DNA from: Pantoea agglomerans NBRC 102470
GTDB lineage: Bacteria > Pseudomonadota > Gammaproteobacteria > Enterobacterales > Enterobacteriaceae
Reading direction: 5' to 3'
DNA length: 64,000 nt
Assembly: GCF_001598475.1 (NCBI RefSeq)
Contig: NZ_BCZA01000002.1
Location: 496,001-560,000, forward strand
The notes beneath the pieces were generated by a model. The model was not told where the DNA came from, searched no databases, and worked only from the letters and a program-made list of their open reading frames with translations. Positions 1 through 9,564 of the stretch are shown one piece after another. The translations under genes were made by a program, and so were the position numbers. Every line of letters begins with the position of its first letter. The stretch's first letter is position 1.

Positions 1-616
1 ATACGTAAAAGCGATTCAACCCATCGAAATACACAAATTCATAATTTCGATCTAATATTATTTGTTCCCAATTCTCATAACTTTCTTGTTGAGAATTTGG
101 CTTAGTTGATTCGATTACTACAATCCAAGGTCGGAATTTTAGCCAGTCATTTCCACGAACAACACTTTCCTCTACACCTTCAACATCAATTTTTAGAAAA
201 TGGATTTCCGTGAGTTCTTCGGGTAAATTTTCATCGAGGATGTTTTTTAAAGTTCGAACTGATGTTTTAGTCCAGTCACCGGTGAATCCATTTAATTCAT
301 GCTGTTCGGCCACTGATTTATCTAAAGTTGCCCATCCCCTTACTTCAGATTCCCATATTTCGAGCTCACCTTCAGTGTCGGACAACGCGACATTTAAATT
401 AATGTCTCTGGGGCGTGACTCAACAAGCATTTTGAAGTGCTTTCGTAATGGTTCAACATTAATTCCACTCCAACCATTTACGTAAAATAAATTTGTTACA
501 GAATCAATGACTGGATCGTTTGCACCGACATCAACATAGAATCCATTCTCAATATGTCTTAGAGCACGCCACAACATGACATCTTCGAAGTTTTGAGCAT
601 AACTAATAATTGGCAT
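1..616 (-). CDS. FkbM-family SAM-dependent methyltransferase, 3' end beyond the window
   Basis: The minus-strand frame opens with ATG at 616 and stays open to the window edge, giving about 205 residues with no stop. The start reads MPIISYAQNFEDVMLWRAL. Motifs typical of the FkbM methyltransferase fold follow: YVDVGAND (SAM-binding loop), GWSGINVEP, and FLKIDVEGVEESVV. FkbM enzymes O-methylate sugars and other small acceptors in the cytoplasm. The gene begins 2 bp after the wzt stop, so it is the next gene of the manC-manB-wzm-wzt operon. It probably methylates the O-polysaccharide, perhaps as a chain-end cap, but that role is inferred. The frame may continue into further domains outside the window. 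Base composition is AT-rich like wzt and wzm. Confidence 0.85.
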   Translation of the reverse strand, partial: MPIISYAQNFEDVMLWRALRHIENGFYVDVGANDPVIDSVTNLFYVNGWSGINVEPLRKHFKMLVESRPRDINLNVALSDTEGELEIWESEVRGWATLDKSVAEQHELNGFTGDWTKTSVRTLKNILDENLPEELTEIHFLKIDVEGVEESVVRGNDWLKFRPWIVVIESTKPNSQQESYENWEQIILDRNYEFVYFDGLNRFYV

Positions 617-618
617 AT

Positions 619-1836
619 CTATTTAATCTCAATATCGGGGTCAATCCAGGCACATCCAGCAAAATGCGGTTTATTAATATTTATTATATTAAATACTAGT
701 GCAAGATCTCGCCATTCATAATTATTCACTAAATGCGTATCGGTACTTACCAGAGCAGTTTGAATAGAATAACTTCCAGGCCCAAGGTTTGCATTAAATT
801 TAATATTAAATGTATATATTGACCCTTTTTTAGCATCAATAATTGGCTGTTTTTTCAGGTCCGTATTCGTTCCATATACAACCTGCCCTAATCGATCTTT
901 AATTCCATAACCCAAAACAAGTCTTGGGAGGTCTTCATGGACTTCAACATCAATTTTTAAAGTAACATCCTGTCCAACATCAATAAACTCGATACTCTCA
1001 TTTTTACTATTTAATATTTTTATTTCTTTAACGGTAGCTTCACCGCTACCTGAAATTGTCTGAATATTTCCATCAGGTAATTTAACTTGTTCTATTTTTT
1101 GATTTTGCTTATCAGCCAATAGAGCATTGTAATAATCCATAACTGCTTCAGGATCACCTTCCATTTCAAGTTTACCTTGATTAAGAAGTATTGCTTTATC
1201 ACACAAGCTTTGTATGGATTGTTTATCATGCGAGACGATAAGCAGTGTAGTGCCATCCCGATTAAATTCTCTTATCCTATTGAAACTCTTATGTTGGAAA
1301 TAGGCGTCGCCTACAGATAATGCTTCATCAACAATTAATATATCTGGACGCACAGCGGTAGCGACTGAGAATGCCAGTCTCATTTGCATCCCGCTGGAAT
1401 ATACTCGTACCGGCTGGTCTATATATGCTCCAATCTCTGCAAAATCTTCGATTGCAGGCATTAGTTCATAGATTTCACTGAGACTATAACCTAATAACTG
1501 TCCAGACATAATGACATTTTGTCTGCCAGTAAAATCAGGATGAAAGCCCATGCCTAGTTCCAACATTGCTGCTACACGACCTTCTAACTTTATCATTCCA
1601 GATGTCGGTTGTGTCGTACCAGTAATCATTTTTAGAAGCGTACTTTTACCAGCACCATTTATTCCTATAATACCTAGTGCTTCGCCTGGATTCACAGCAA
1701 AAGAAATATCTTCCAACACCCATTTTAATTTGTGGTATTTTTTATTACCTGGCATGAACCATTCTGCGAGACGGCTCCACCTGGTTGGATATTGTTTGTA
1801 AGCTTTACCCACGCTTTCTACTGTAATTTTACCCAT
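619..1836 (-). CDS. wzt: O-antigen export ABC transporter ATP-binding protein Wzt
   Basis: A 405-residue ATPase that powers export of an undecaprenyl-linked polysaccharide across the inner membrane together with Wzm. Walker A is GINGAGKST near residue 58, the signature is the polysaccharide-exporter form YSSGMQMRLA, and Walker B is ILIVDEALSVGD. After the nucleotide-binding domain (to about residue 235) comes a beta-rich extension of about 150 residues. It resembles the C-terminal O-polysaccharide-binding domain of E. coli O9a-type Wzt proteins. That domain is known to recognise a modified non-reducing chain end before export. The start ATG overlaps the wzm stop (TAATG). The adjacent FkbM methyltransferase could supply such an end modification. 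The gene is AT-rich, as expected for an exchangeable O-antigen gene. Confidence 0.93.
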   Translation of the reverse strand: MGKITVESVGKAYKQYPTRWSRLAEWFMPGNKKYHKLKWVLEDISFAVNPGEALGIIGINGAGKSTLLKMITGTTQPTSGMIKLEGRVAAMLELGMGFHPDFTGRQNVIMSGQLLGYSLSEIYELMPAIEDFAEIGAYIDQPVRVYSSGMQMRLAFSVATAVRPDILIVDEALSVGDAYFQHKSFNRIREFNRDGTTLLIVSHDKQSIQSLCDKAILLNQGKLEMEGDPEAVMDYYNALLADKQNQKIEQVKLPDGNIQTISGSGEATVKEIKILNSKNESIEFIDVGQDVTLKIDVEVHEDLPRLVLGYGIKDRLGQVVYGTNTDLKKQPIIDAKKGSIYTFNIKFNANLGPGSYSIQTALVSTDTHLVNNYEWRDLALVFNIININKPHFAGCAWIDPDIEIK

Positions 1837-2633
1837 TATAATTCATCCACCATTTCACCTGAATGCTTCCTGAATAACTTCAATCCAATTATACATAATA
1901 ATATCCCAATAATTAGCGCAGGTAACAACTGATGGAATTGCGGATAAATGCCTTTTACTAAAATATTTTGGGCTGAAGAAATGACACCATACATTGGATT
2001 AAATGAAAGATAGTGTTTAATCTTTTCAGGTAAAATCTCAGCAGGATATATAATAGGTGTTAACCAGAACCAAAATTGCAATGCGATTCCGAAGAACTGC
2101 CCTACATCCCTAAAGAAAACATTTAAAACTCCCAAAGTTATACCCAATCCCATTGCGAAAATGATCATGACGATAAGAACAGGAATTAAAGAAAAATAGC
2201 TTAAACCCGGGAAGTTTCCTGTAAAAAGAAGGAATAAAGTAAACAGGCCAAAAACTATTGCAAAATTCAAAAGCGCATTACAAGCTATCGTTACTGGCAA
2301 GCAAAGCCGTGGAAAGCTAACTTTTTTCAATAAATTGGCATACTCAAGAAAAACGTTTTGCCCCCTCCCCACAATCTCAGCAAATAAACCCCATGTTAAA
2401 ATCCCTGAGCAAAGATAGACACTATATCCAAAAGTATTACTGACTCCTGGCATCTTAGAATGCATAACCTGAGAGAAAATAACTGTATATACAACAATCA
2501 TCGATAATGGATTGAGTATATTCCAGGCTGCACCGAGTAATGAGTTCTGGTATTTAGATTGGAACTCTCTCTTAACATTACCAAGAACGAATCCTCTATA
2601 GCTCCATAATGCTTTGCCTAACGAAATAATCAT
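1836..2633 (-). CDS. wzm: O-antigen export ABC transporter permease Wzm
   Basis: A 265-residue ABC-2-type permease, the membrane partner of Wzt. Several long hydrophobic stretches are visible, including [49 protein letters not shown] and [16 protein letters not shown]. The family motifs [25 protein letters not shown] and the final [12 protein letters not shown] type tail are present. The ATG overlaps the manB stop by 4 bp and the stop overlaps the wzt start, so translation is likely coupled. An ABC-dependent exporter next to manC/manB indicates an O-antigen (or similar polysaccharide) that is finished in the cytoplasm, unlike the Wzy-dependent polymer encoded further along the window. Confidence 0.93.
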   Translation of the reverse strand: MIISLGKALWSYRGFVLGNVKREFQSKYQNSLLGAAWNILNPLSMIVVYTVIFSQVMHSKMPGVSNTFGYSVYLCSGILTWGLFAEIVGRGQNVFLEYANLLKKVSFPRLCLPVTIACNALLNFAIVFGLFTLFLLFTGNFPGLSYFSLIPVLIVMIIFAMGLGITLGVLNVFFRDVGQFFGIALQFWFWLTPIIYPAEILPEKIKHYLSFNPMYGVISSAQNILVKGIYPQFHQLLPALIIGILLCIIGLKLFRKHSGEMVDEL

Positions 2634-4009
2634 TGAGGTGCCTTTATTAATAAACTAATTTTTTCTAACATGTCGTTTACTAAGACAGATTCTTTCCTTG
2701 ATTCGATATTCAATCTTAGTAAAGGCTCAGTATTTGATGTTCGGATATTCATCCTCCATGTATAAAACTCAAGACTAATTCCGTCAGTCTCGTCTCTTTT
2801 TACTGCTTTGCTTGCGTATAAATCAGTGATTTTTTCAATTATCTTGTGTGCGTTTTGAACTTTGAAATTAATCTCACCACTGCAGGGAAACGCCTTCATT
2901 CTTTCCGAAACCAGCCCGGAAAGCGTCTCTCCTTTCACTGCCAGCAGTTCTGCCACCAGCAGCCATGGAATCATACCGCTGTCGCAGTAAGCGAAGTCAC
3001 GGAAATAGTGGTGCGCACTCATCTCACCACCGTAAACCGCGTCTTCTTCACGCATGCGCTCTTTGATAAACGCATGACCGGTTTTAGACATCACCGGAAT
3101 ACCACCCGCTTTGGTCACCACATCAATGGTGTTCCAGGTCAGACGTGGATCGTGAATGATTTTCGCTCCTGGCTCTTTCTTGAGGAACGCTTCGGCTAAC
3201 AACCCAACGATGTAGTAACCCTCAATGAACTCTGCATTCTCATCAAACAGGAAGCAGCGATCAAAGTCACCGTCGAAGGCGATACCCATATCGGCCTGAT
3301 GCTCACGCACCGCATCAGAAGTGTCTTTGCGACACTCCGGCAGCAGTGGGTTCGGGATGCCATTCGGGAAGTTACCGTCAGCTTCATGATGAACTTTGAT
3401 GAACGTTACTGGCGCATTGGCCTGCTTAAAGCGTTTTTCAATTTCATCAATAATATGACCTGCAGCACCGTTACCGGAGTTGATCACCAGCTTCATTGGT
3501 TTAGTGAAGTTGCTCAGGTCGATGTAACCCATCAGGTGATCGACATAGGCATCCAGCACAGAAATCTGTTTATAGCTGCCGCGCTTACTCTCTTCTACCG
3601 GAGCAAAGTCATTCGCTTCAGCCAGGCGCTGCACGTCACGCAGACCGGTATCACCACTGACCGGGCGAGCACCTTCCCGTACCAGTTTCATCCCGTTGTA
3701 GTTCATGGGATTGTGACTGGCAGTCACTTCAATGCCGCCATCAATGCCTAAATGAAACGTGGCAAAATAGATCTCTTCTGTTCCGCTCATACCAATGTCG
3801 AGCACATCGGTACCCGCATCCCGCAGTCCATTAGCCAGTGCCAGCTTTAACGACTCGCTGGTCAGTCGGACATCGCCGCCCACCACGATCGTTTTTGGCC
3901 GGATAAATTCACCATAGGCGCGGCCAATGCGGTAAGCGATGTCTTCATTCAGTTCAGTGCCTAACTCGCCGCGGATGTCATAAGCTTTAAAACAGGTCAG
4001 TGCTGCCAT
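2630..4009 (-). CDS. manB: Phosphomannomutase ManB (CpsG type), mosaic gene
   Basis: A 459-residue phosphohexomutase that converts mannose-6-phosphate to mannose-1-phosphate for GDP-mannose synthesis. The phosphoserine loop [13 protein letters not shown], the metal-binding loop DGDFDR, the sugar-specificity loop [10 protein letters not shown] and the C-terminal phosphate-binding [12 protein letters not shown] are all present. It follows manC by 14 bp and overlaps wzm. The 3' end (2641-2880) is only 77 of 240 bases G+C by hand count. The adjoining 2881-3000 is 66 of 120, and the rest of the gene looks like the GC-rich chromosome. The final ~75 residues therefore come from the AT-rich O-antigen side, and a recombination joint lies inside the gene. 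The frame is intact and the enzyme is expected to work. Confidence 0.95.
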   Translation of the reverse strand: MAALTCFKAYDIRGELGTELNEDIAYRIGRAYGEFIRPKTIVVGGDVRLTSESLKLALANGLRDAGTDVLDIGMSGTEEIYFATFHLGIDGGIEVTASHNPMNYNGMKLVREGARPVSGDTGLRDVQRLAEANDFAPVEESKRGSYKQISVLDAYVDHLMGYIDLSNFTKPMKLVINSGNGAAGHIIDEIEKRFKQANAPVTFIKVHHEADGNFPNGIPNPLLPECRKDTSDAVREHQADMGIAFDGDFDRCFLFDENAEFIEGYYIVGLLAEAFLKKEPGAKIIHDPRLTWNTIDVVTKAGGIPVMSKTGHAFIKERMREEDAVYGGEMSAHHYFRDFAYCDSGMIPWLLVAELLAVKGETLSGLVSERMKAFPCSGEINFKVQNAHKIIEKITDLYASKAVKRDETDGISLEFYTWRMNIRTSNTEPLLRLNIESRKESVLVNDMLEKISLLIKAPQ

Positions 4010-4023
4010 GATCGTGTCTGTCC

Positions 4024-5439
4024 TTACTTACTTGCAAACTGTTGTTTAATCAAAATGAGGTCGTCATCACCAAGGTAAGAACCCGACTGGATTTCCAGAA
4101 GTTCCAGGGGAATTTTGCCTGGATTTTCTAACGTATGCGGGTGACCGATTGGAATAAAGGTTGACTGGTTTTCTGTCAGCAGCAGGGTTTTATCCTGAAT
4201 AGTGACTTTCGCTGTGCCTGAGAGGATCACCCAGTGTTCGGTGCGGTGATAATGCATCTGCAGTTCGAAGGCTTCACCCGGCTTAACCGTGATGCGGTTA
4301 ACGTTGAAGCGGCCAGTGTTAACCACCAGATCGCAACGTCCCCATGGCCAGTAAGTTTCACGATGGCGGCGATATTCGCTGCGGCACTCGTTTTTCAGGA
4401 ACTCAACCACCCGCTTAACATCCTGTACCTGGTCTTTACGTGCAACCAGCACAGCATCTTTGGTGTTCACAATGACCAGGTTTTCAACGCCGATGGCGGC
4501 AACCAGTTGATCTTCACTGTTGATGTAGCAGTTTTTGGTGTTGTGCAGGAAGGTATCGCCCTTCAGCGAGTTGCCGTGAGCGTCTTTGTCGTTTACTTCC
4601 CACAGTGCAGACCATGAACCGACATCACTCCATCCGGCTGCCAGCGGGACGACCACTGCGGCATCGGTCTGTTCCATTACTGCGTAATCCACTGACTCGT
4701 CAGGACAGGCGATAAAATCATCTTTATCAATACTGATGAAATCATTCCCTTCTTTCACGTTAGCCATGGCGCGACGGCAGGCTTCCAGAATATCCGGGCG
4801 AAATTTCTCCAGCTCCTGCAGATAGCGTTTAGCCCGGAACATGAACATGCCACTGTTCCAGTAGTATTCACCGGACTCAAGATACTGCTCAGCGGTGCTC
4901 TGATTCGGTTTTTCAACAAAGCGCTGAACCTGATAAGGGCCGCTTTCTGCGCCTGGCAGTGCTTCGCCACGCTGAATGTAGCCATAGCCGGTTTCCGGAC
5001 CGGTTGGCACGATACCAAAAGTCACCAGCTTGCCCTGCTTGGCATAAGCGGTAGCGACCTGGATAGCCTGATGAAACGCAGCACGGTCTTCAATTACGTG
5101 ATCGGCGGCCAGCACCAGCAGAACCGGATCATCACCCTGCTCTACGGCGTTCAGCGCAGCCAGCGCGATGGCCGGAGCAGTGTTACGCCCTACCGGTTCG
5201 AGAATGATGTTATGGGATAGCTTGTTAATTTGTCGCAACTGCTCAGCAACCAGGAAACGATGCTCCTCGTTACAGATGACCATCGGTGCACGCGCTTCGA
5301 CGCCGCTCAGACGATTAACCGTCTCCTGCAGCATGGAGTGCTCACCGTGCAGACAGATGAACTGTTTAGGATAAAGTTCGCGGGAAAGGGGCCATAAGCG
5401 GCTGCCGGTTCCTCCGGCCATGATTACGGGAAGTAACAT
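4024..5439 (-). CDS. manC: Mannose-1-phosphate guanylyltransferase / mannose-6-phosphate isomerase
   Basis: A 471-residue bifunctional enzyme making GDP-mannose. The N-terminal nucleotidyltransferase domain starts [19 protein letters not shown] with YPKQF next. FVEKP and WNSGMFMF follow in the middle. The C-terminal cupin (type II isomerase) domain carries [24 protein letters not shown] and [13 protein letters not shown]. The start at 5439 is preferred over an upstream in-frame ATG at 5475 because AGAGGA lies just ahead of it and it matches the usual start of the family. First gene of the O-antigen operon, about 75 bp downstream of a JUMPstart/ops element. In other Enterobacterales a manC-manB pair feeds mannose, fucose, rhamnose or perosamine branches; which one applies cannot be seen here. 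Confidence 0.95.
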   Translation of the reverse strand: MLLPVIMAGGTGSRLWPLSRELYPKQFICLHGEHSMLQETVNRLSGVEARAPMVICNEEHRFLVAEQLRQINKLSHNIILEPVGRNTAPAIALAALNAVEQGDDPVLLVLAADHVIEDRAAFHQAIQVATAYAKQGKLVTFGIVPTGPETGYGYIQRGEALPGAESGPYQVQRFVEKPNQSTAEQYLESGEYYWNSGMFMFRAKRYLQELEKFRPDILEACRRAMANVKEGNDFISIDKDDFIACPDESVDYAVMEQTDAAVVVPLAAGWSDVGSWSALWEVNDKDAHGNSLKGDTFLHNTKNCYINSEDQLVAAIGVENLVIVNTKDAVLVARKDQVQDVKRVVEFLKNECRSEYRRHRETYWPWGRCDLVVNTGRFNVNRITVKPGEAFELQMHYHRTEHWVILSGTAKVTIQDKTLLLTENQSTFIPIGHPHTLENPGKIPLELLEIQSGSYLGDDDLILIKQQFASK

Positions 5440-5513
5440 TCCACATCCTCTAACAAATTTAAACATGCTATGCATATAAGCGGGTCAATTTTTACTCATT
5501 ATGAATAAACAGC

Positions 5514-5552
5514 CACGCTACCGCCCCTGGCTTGCAGCAACCAATGCGCTGT
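5514..5552 (-). promoter_or_regulatory. JUMPstart/ops element upstream of manC
   Basis: Read on the minus strand this segment ends in GCCAGGGGCGGTAGCGTG. It contains the ops core GGCGGTAGCGTG (5514-5525) and closely follows the 39-bp JUMPstart consensus. In enterobacteria ops pauses RNA polymerase and recruits the antiterminator RfaH to surface-polysaccharide operons. It lies about 75 bp ahead of the manC ATG, the normal place in an operon leader. Confidence 0.92.
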
Positions 5553-5949
5553 GTGATAGGAATCTTGCCTTCACAGGTTAGCCTGTCGATGCGCTGATTA
5601 TATTTCAATCAATCGCATACGGGTTCCGGGATAACTCCAAATAGTACATTTTGTGCGGCAAAAATAATATGCCTAATCTTTCATTGCCACTGACAAAACT
5701 TAAGAGTGACTAAACATTGATCTCATCCTGCATGAGTAAATGTAATCACTGGCAAAACAGCATAGTAGCGTATGAGGAATCACGCTTTGCGCCTCTTCAC
5801 AGAGTCGGATTAGCCGCTATTGTGATTAAACGCTACAGAAGCCAGACCAGGATAATTCCGTATTAAGTCATCAGTCACTCACAATCTGGCATTAAGGTGA
5901 GGAGAGTGAGCAGGAATATGCAATTTCTCTTAACGCAGGCACAAAAAAA
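5553..5949 (-). promoter_or_regulatory. Gene-free upstream region of the manC operon, with a candidate RcsAB box
   Basis: About 400 bp without a credible gene separates the manC JUMPstart from the galE terminator. It is fairly AT-rich and must hold the promoter of the manC operon, but no single -35/-10 pair stands out. At 5848-5861 the plus strand reads CAGGATAATTCCGT, which agrees with the recalled RcsAB consensus TRVGAAWAWTSYGA at 11 of 14 positions. It is a weak candidate, because sites of this quality occur by chance. Confidence 0.35.
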
Positions 5950-5971
5950 CCCGGCCTGAGCCGGGTTTTTT
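5950..5971 (-). terminator. Terminator of galF-galE
   Basis: CCCGGC (5950-5955), loop CTGA, GCCGGG (5960-5965). It is flanked by T6 on one side and A7 on the other, so it can work in both directions. It lies 15 bp beyond the galE stop and insulates galE from the manC promoter region. Confidence 0.92.
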
Positions 5972-5986
5972 GAATTTCATCGCAGA

Positions 5987-7000
5987 CTACCGAAACCCAT
6001 CCGGGTTCTTGCTCTGCCAGTTCCACGTATCGCGCATCATCTCATCGATGCCGCGCGTCACGCGCCAGTCGAGCGTCGTATTTGCCAGTGACGCATCGGC
6101 CCAGAACGCAGGCAGGTCGCCATCGCGACGTGGCTTGATCTCAAACGGGATCGCCTTGCCGGACGCCTTCTCAAACGCTTTGATCATCTCCAGCACCGAG
6201 AAGCCTTTGCCGCCGCCCAGGTTAAAGGCGGTGTAGCCCTCAACTTTGCTCAGATAATCCAGCGCTTTCAGGTGCCCTTCCGCCAGGTCAACGACATGGA
6301 TGTAGTCACGCAGACAGGTACCGTCTGACGTATCGTAATCACCGCCAAACACGCCCAGCTTCTCCAGACGACCAATCGCGACCTGTGCAATATACGGCAG
6401 CAGGTTGTTTGGGATGCCCGCCGGATCTTCACCGATTTCGCCTGACTCATGCGCGCCAACCGGATTGAAGTAACGCAGGGCAATCGCCTTGAACTTCGGC
6501 TCAGCTTTGGCGAAGTCGCGCATCACGAATTCGGTCATCAGCTTAGAGGTGCCGTATGGACTGGTGGTGCCGCCAATCGGGGTAGTCTCAACGTAAGGAA
6601 CCGGGGCATCTGCGCCATAAACGGTTGCTGATGAACTGAAGATGAAGTTCCAGACGCCGGCATCACGCATCTCTTCCAGCAGCACCACGGTGCCCGCGAC
6701 GTTGTTCTCGTAGTACTCCAGCGGCATACGCGTAGATTCACCGACTGCTTTAAGCGCAGCAAAGTGGATTACGGCTGAAATGCTGTTGGATGCAAACAGG
6801 TCACGCAGACAGGCGCGATCACGGATATCGCCTTCAACGAAGGTCGCTTTTTTGCCTGCCAGTTTCTCAACGCGGTTAATCGCTTCGCGTGAGGCATTGC
6901 AGAGGTTATCCAGAACCACAACATCATCACCGCGCTGCAACAGCGCCAGTACCGTATGGGAGCCGATATACCCTGCTCCGCCCGTGACTAAAATTGCCAT
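5987..7000 (-). CDS. galE: UDP-glucose 4-epimerase
   Basis: A 337-residue short-chain dehydrogenase-type epimerase interconverting UDP-glucose and UDP-galactose. The NAD-binding TGGAGYIG is at the N-terminus. The catalytic SSSATVYG serine region is followed by YGTSK (YxxxK). The ATG at 7000 follows AAGGAGC, and a longer TTG-started version would begin upstream of that ribosome-binding site, so it is rejected. It is the second gene after galF (42 bp gap), at the end of the exopolysaccharide region. UDP-galactose is a main precursor of stewartan/amylovoran-type polymers, and WceG1 starts the repeat unit with galactose-1-phosphate in related species, so GalE supplies the pathway. Confidence 0.96.
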   Translation of the reverse strand: MAILVTGGAGYIGSHTVLALLQRGDDVVVLDNLCNASREAINRVEKLAGKKATFVEGDIRDRACLRDLFASNSISAVIHFAALKAVGESTRMPLEYYENNVAGTVVLLEEMRDAGVWNFIFSSSATVYGADAPVPYVETTPIGGTTSPYGTSKLMTEFVMRDFAKAEPKFKAIALRYFNPVGAHESGEIGEDPAGIPNNLLPYIAQVAIGRLEKLGVFGGDYDTSDGTCLRDYIHVVDLAEGHLKALDYLSKVEGYTAFNLGGGKGFSVLEMIKAFEKASGKAIPFEIKPRRDGDLPAFWADASLANTTLDWRVTRGIDEMMRDTWNWQSKNPDGFR

Positions 7001-7042
7001 GTGAGCTCCTTTCAATCTGCCGCGCAGGACGCGGCAAATAAA

Positions 7043-7945
7043 TTACTGTTGTTTTGCGAGGATGGTCTGGATAGCTTCGCGGAAATCGCGACCCTGCGCG
7101 TTGCTGCGCAGGCCGTAAGAGACAAACGCCTGCATGTAACCGAGCTTACGACCGCAGTCAAAACTGTGACCGGTCAGCAGCGAAACATCAACGGTTTTAT
7201 GTTTGCTCAGGCTCGCAATCGCATCGGTCAGCTGGATACGGCCCCACGCGCCTGGCTCAGTGCGCTCCAGTTCGGCCCAGATATCAGCAGAGAGGACATA
7301 GCGGCCTACCGCAGCCAGGTCAGAGTTCAGTCCGGCAGTATCTTCAGGCTTCTCAACGAAATCGGTAATGGTGCTGATGTCGCCAGGGTGATCAATCGGC
7401 TCTGCAGTGGTGATTACCGAGTACTCAGTGAGATTGGACGCGGGCATATGCTGCGCCAGGACCTGGCTGTGGCCGGTCTCTTCAAAACGGGCAACCATTG
7501 CTGCAAGGTTGTAACGCATGTGGTCAGCGGTGGAGTCATCCAGCAGGACGTCTGGCAGCACGACCACAAACGGATTATCACCGATCATCGGACGGGCACA
7601 GAGAATAGAGTGACCCAGGCCCAGCGGCTGCGCCTGGCGCACGTTCATGATGGTTACGCCTGGCGGGCAGATAGACTGCACTTCGCTCAGCAGTTGACGC
7701 TTCACGCGCGCTTCAAGCAGCGCTTCGAGCTCATAGGTGGTGTCGAAATGGTTTTCTACGGCATTTTTCGATGCATGCGTGACCAGCACAATCTCTTTAA
7801 TACCCGCGGCAACACACTCGTCAATGATGTACTGGATCATCGGTTTGTCGACGACAGGCAGCATCTCTTTCGGAATGGCTTTAGTCGCAGGGAGCATATG
7901 CATACCGAGGCCCGCAACCGGGATTACTGCTTTAAGCTTGGTCAT
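7043..7945 (-). CDS. galF: GalF, GalU-like UTP-glucose-1-phosphate uridylyltransferase subunit
   Basis: A 300-residue protein of the GalU/GalF family. The N-terminus reads [20 protein letters not shown]. The GMHM in place of the GTRM of GalU is the hallmark of GalF, whose own catalytic activity is low and which is thought to modulate Gal[32 protein letters not shown] and [12 protein letters not shown] also match GalF. The gene has its own upstream region (7946-8180) and lies upstream of galE on the same strand. Its place between the exopolysaccharide operon and galE matches Pantoea and Erwinia clusters. The alternative name GalU is unlikely given the motif. Confidence 0.9.
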   Translation of the reverse strand: MTKLKAVIPVAGLGMHMLPATKAIPKEMLPVVDKPMIQYIIDECVAAGIKEIVLVTHASKNAVENHFDTTYELEALLEARVKRQLLSEVQSICPPGVTIMNVRQAQPLGLGHSILCARPMIGDNPFVVVLPDVLLDDSTADHMRYNLAAMVARFEETGHSQVLAQHMPASNLTEYSVITTAEPIDHPGDISTITDFVEKPEDTAGLNSDLAAVGRYVLSADIWAELERTEPGAWGRIQLTDAIASLSKHKTVDVSLLTGHSFDCGRKLGYMQAFVSYGLRSNAQGRDFREAIQTILAKQQ

Positions 7946-8180
7946 ATTTATTCCGTTTAATAAAATGAAGATGTGGGTCGATTATGCAGGATCGGCCGGA
8001 AGAGCAAGTATAATCTTTATCTGAAAATCGGACAGTAACTCTCTGTCATAACTTGGAAATTCGGCATTTTGCCCATTGCCAGCAACGGTATAAACTGAAT
8101 AAAGACAATCAGTAATCGAATATCGCCTCTGTTATTTCCACCACAGCTCGCCGCGCGGCTGAGACCAGCCATAAATGAAA

Positions 8181-8204
8181 ACGGGCGACCCTGAGGCCGC
8201 CCGT
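8181..8204 (-). terminator. Terminator at the end of the exopolysaccharide operon
   Basis: ACGGGCG (8181-8187) pairs with CGCCCGT (8198-8204), extended inward by imperfect pairs. On the minus strand the stem is followed by TTTTC. It lies 20 bp after the wzx stop and separates the long wce transcript from galF. Confidence 0.7.
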
Positions 8205-8223
8205 TGATATAACGCAATTGTGA

Positions 8224-9564
8224 TTACAACCAGCCTTCAAACCACTCCGGCATCACAAACAGATTAAAGTGATTGACCAGCAACATTATGCCCACAAATA
8301 CCACCGACACCGCCACCCATTGCCGGGCATAGGGAATAAACCGAATGCCAATTACCGGCTTGATAAAGAACGGATGAGCCAGTGCCGAGATCAGGATCTG
8401 CGAGATGGAGAGCGTCAGTGCCACATAGAGCACGTTCGGCCAGATAAAGGTGGTTGCCAGCACCGCCAGAACCACAATACTCGCCACGATGTTCCAGTAG
8501 AACTCAACGTTGGTCCGTCCATTGGCCTGGGAAATTGCCCCGGTCAGTCCGCCCATCGGCCGCAGCATACCAAACAGCAGCATCAGCGGAATCAGATGAT
8601 AGACCTGCTCGTGGGATGCGCCGTAGAGCACACGAACGATAACCGGCGAGAAGATGCCAATCACCAGGTACATCGCGCTGCTGAACAGCATGATCCCCAG
8701 CGTGCCTTTGAGGAACAGCTTCTTCAGCTGCTCGGCATCGTGCTGCTTCTCTGCAAAGCGCGGCAGTGCCAGTCGGTTAATCACCGGCGTCACCAGCTTC
8801 AGCGGTTGCAGCACCAGCTCTTTCGCCAGCGAGTAAACACCCAGCATCTCGGCGCCCATCACTTTACCGACCACCAGCGCATCGGCCTGGGTACGCAGCT
8901 GGTTAATGGTCTGCGAGCCGAGCTGATAGCTGCCGTAGCGAATCGCACCGATAAAGGTCGCTTTGTCGAACTCCCAGGTCGGACGCCACGACTTCTCACC
9001 CAGCGCAATCATGCAGAGGATGCGGGTAAAGGCGTTGATGAACAGACCGAGAATCGCCGCCGCTACGGTGAGCGAGGTGAACTCCAGCATCGCCACCACA
9101 CAGAGGAAGGCAAACAGCTTGGTGCCCATCTCAATCTTCGCCAGCGAAACCATCCGCTTGGTTTTGATGTAGTGCGCCTGATACTGCGACAGATGCCCCA
9201 GCACCAGGAAGTTGAGGCTGGTCAGCATGATCAGACCCACCAGCTCCGGCAGGTGATAGAACCAGGAGACCGGGAAGGCGATCAGCAGCATGATCAGGCC
9301 AGTACACAAGCTGAGTGAGACGTTCACCCAGTAGATAGTGCTCTGCTCACGACGGGTAATGTTCTGGCGATGCACCAGATAACTGCTCATCCCCATATCC
9401 TGCAGCACACCCGCCACCGCCAGGATGGCGTTGATGATGGCTAACAGACCCAGCTCGTGGGTTTCCAGTTTGCGGGCGAGAAAGCTTAGCTGTGCAACCT
9501 GCAGCACTGCCGAGAAGCAGGTGCTGCCGAACAGCCAAATCGCCTGTGACTTAAATCCACTCAC
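8224..9564 (-). CDS. wzx: Lipopolysaccharide/exopolysaccharide flippase Wzx
   Basis: A 446-residue polytopic membrane protein of the MOP/PST flippase superfamily, corresponding to AmsL of Erwinia amylovora. About a dozen hydrophobic segments can be read, and the N-terminal pattern AIWLFGSTCFSAVLQVAQLSFLARKL is typical. It should flip the undecaprenyl-linked repeat unit to the periplasmic side for polymerisation by WceL. Its ATG overlaps the wceK stop by 4 bp. Last gene of the operon before the terminator at 8181. Confidence 0.9.
   Translation of the reverse strand: MSGFKSQAIWLFGSTCFSAVLQVAQLSFLARKLETHELGLLAIINAILAVAGVLQDMGMSSYLVHRQNITRREQSTIYWVNVSLSLCTGLIMLLIAFPVSWFYHLPELVGLIMLTSLNFLVLGHLSQYQAHYIKTKRMVSLAKIEMGTKLFAFLCVVAMLEFTSLTVAAAILGLFINAFTRILCMIALGEKSWRPTWEFDKATFIGAIRYGSYQLGSQTINQLRTQADALVVGKVMGAEMLGVYSLAKELVLQPLKLVTPVINRLALPRFAEKQHDAEQLKKLFLKGTLGIMLFSSAMYLVIGIFSPVIVRVLYGASHEQVYHLIPLMLLFGMLRPMGGLTGAISQANGRTNVEFYWNIVASIVVLAVLATTFIWPNVLYVALTLSISQILISALAHPFFIKPVIGIRFIPYARQWVAVSVVFVGIMLLVNHFNLFVMPEWFEGWL

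Noticed and set aside
210..485. Plus-strand frame of 91 residues at the left edge.
   Set aside because: It is antisense to the FkbM methyltransferase, whose motifs are clear on the other strand.
7001..7960. Plus-strand frame of 319 residues opposite galF.
   Set aside because: It covers galF almost exactly in antisense and has no recognisable domain.
8269..9318. Long plus-strand frame (349 residues) opposite wzx.
   Set aside because: Rich in His, Gln and Arg and directly antisense to a well-supported flippase; a shadow of GC-rich codons.
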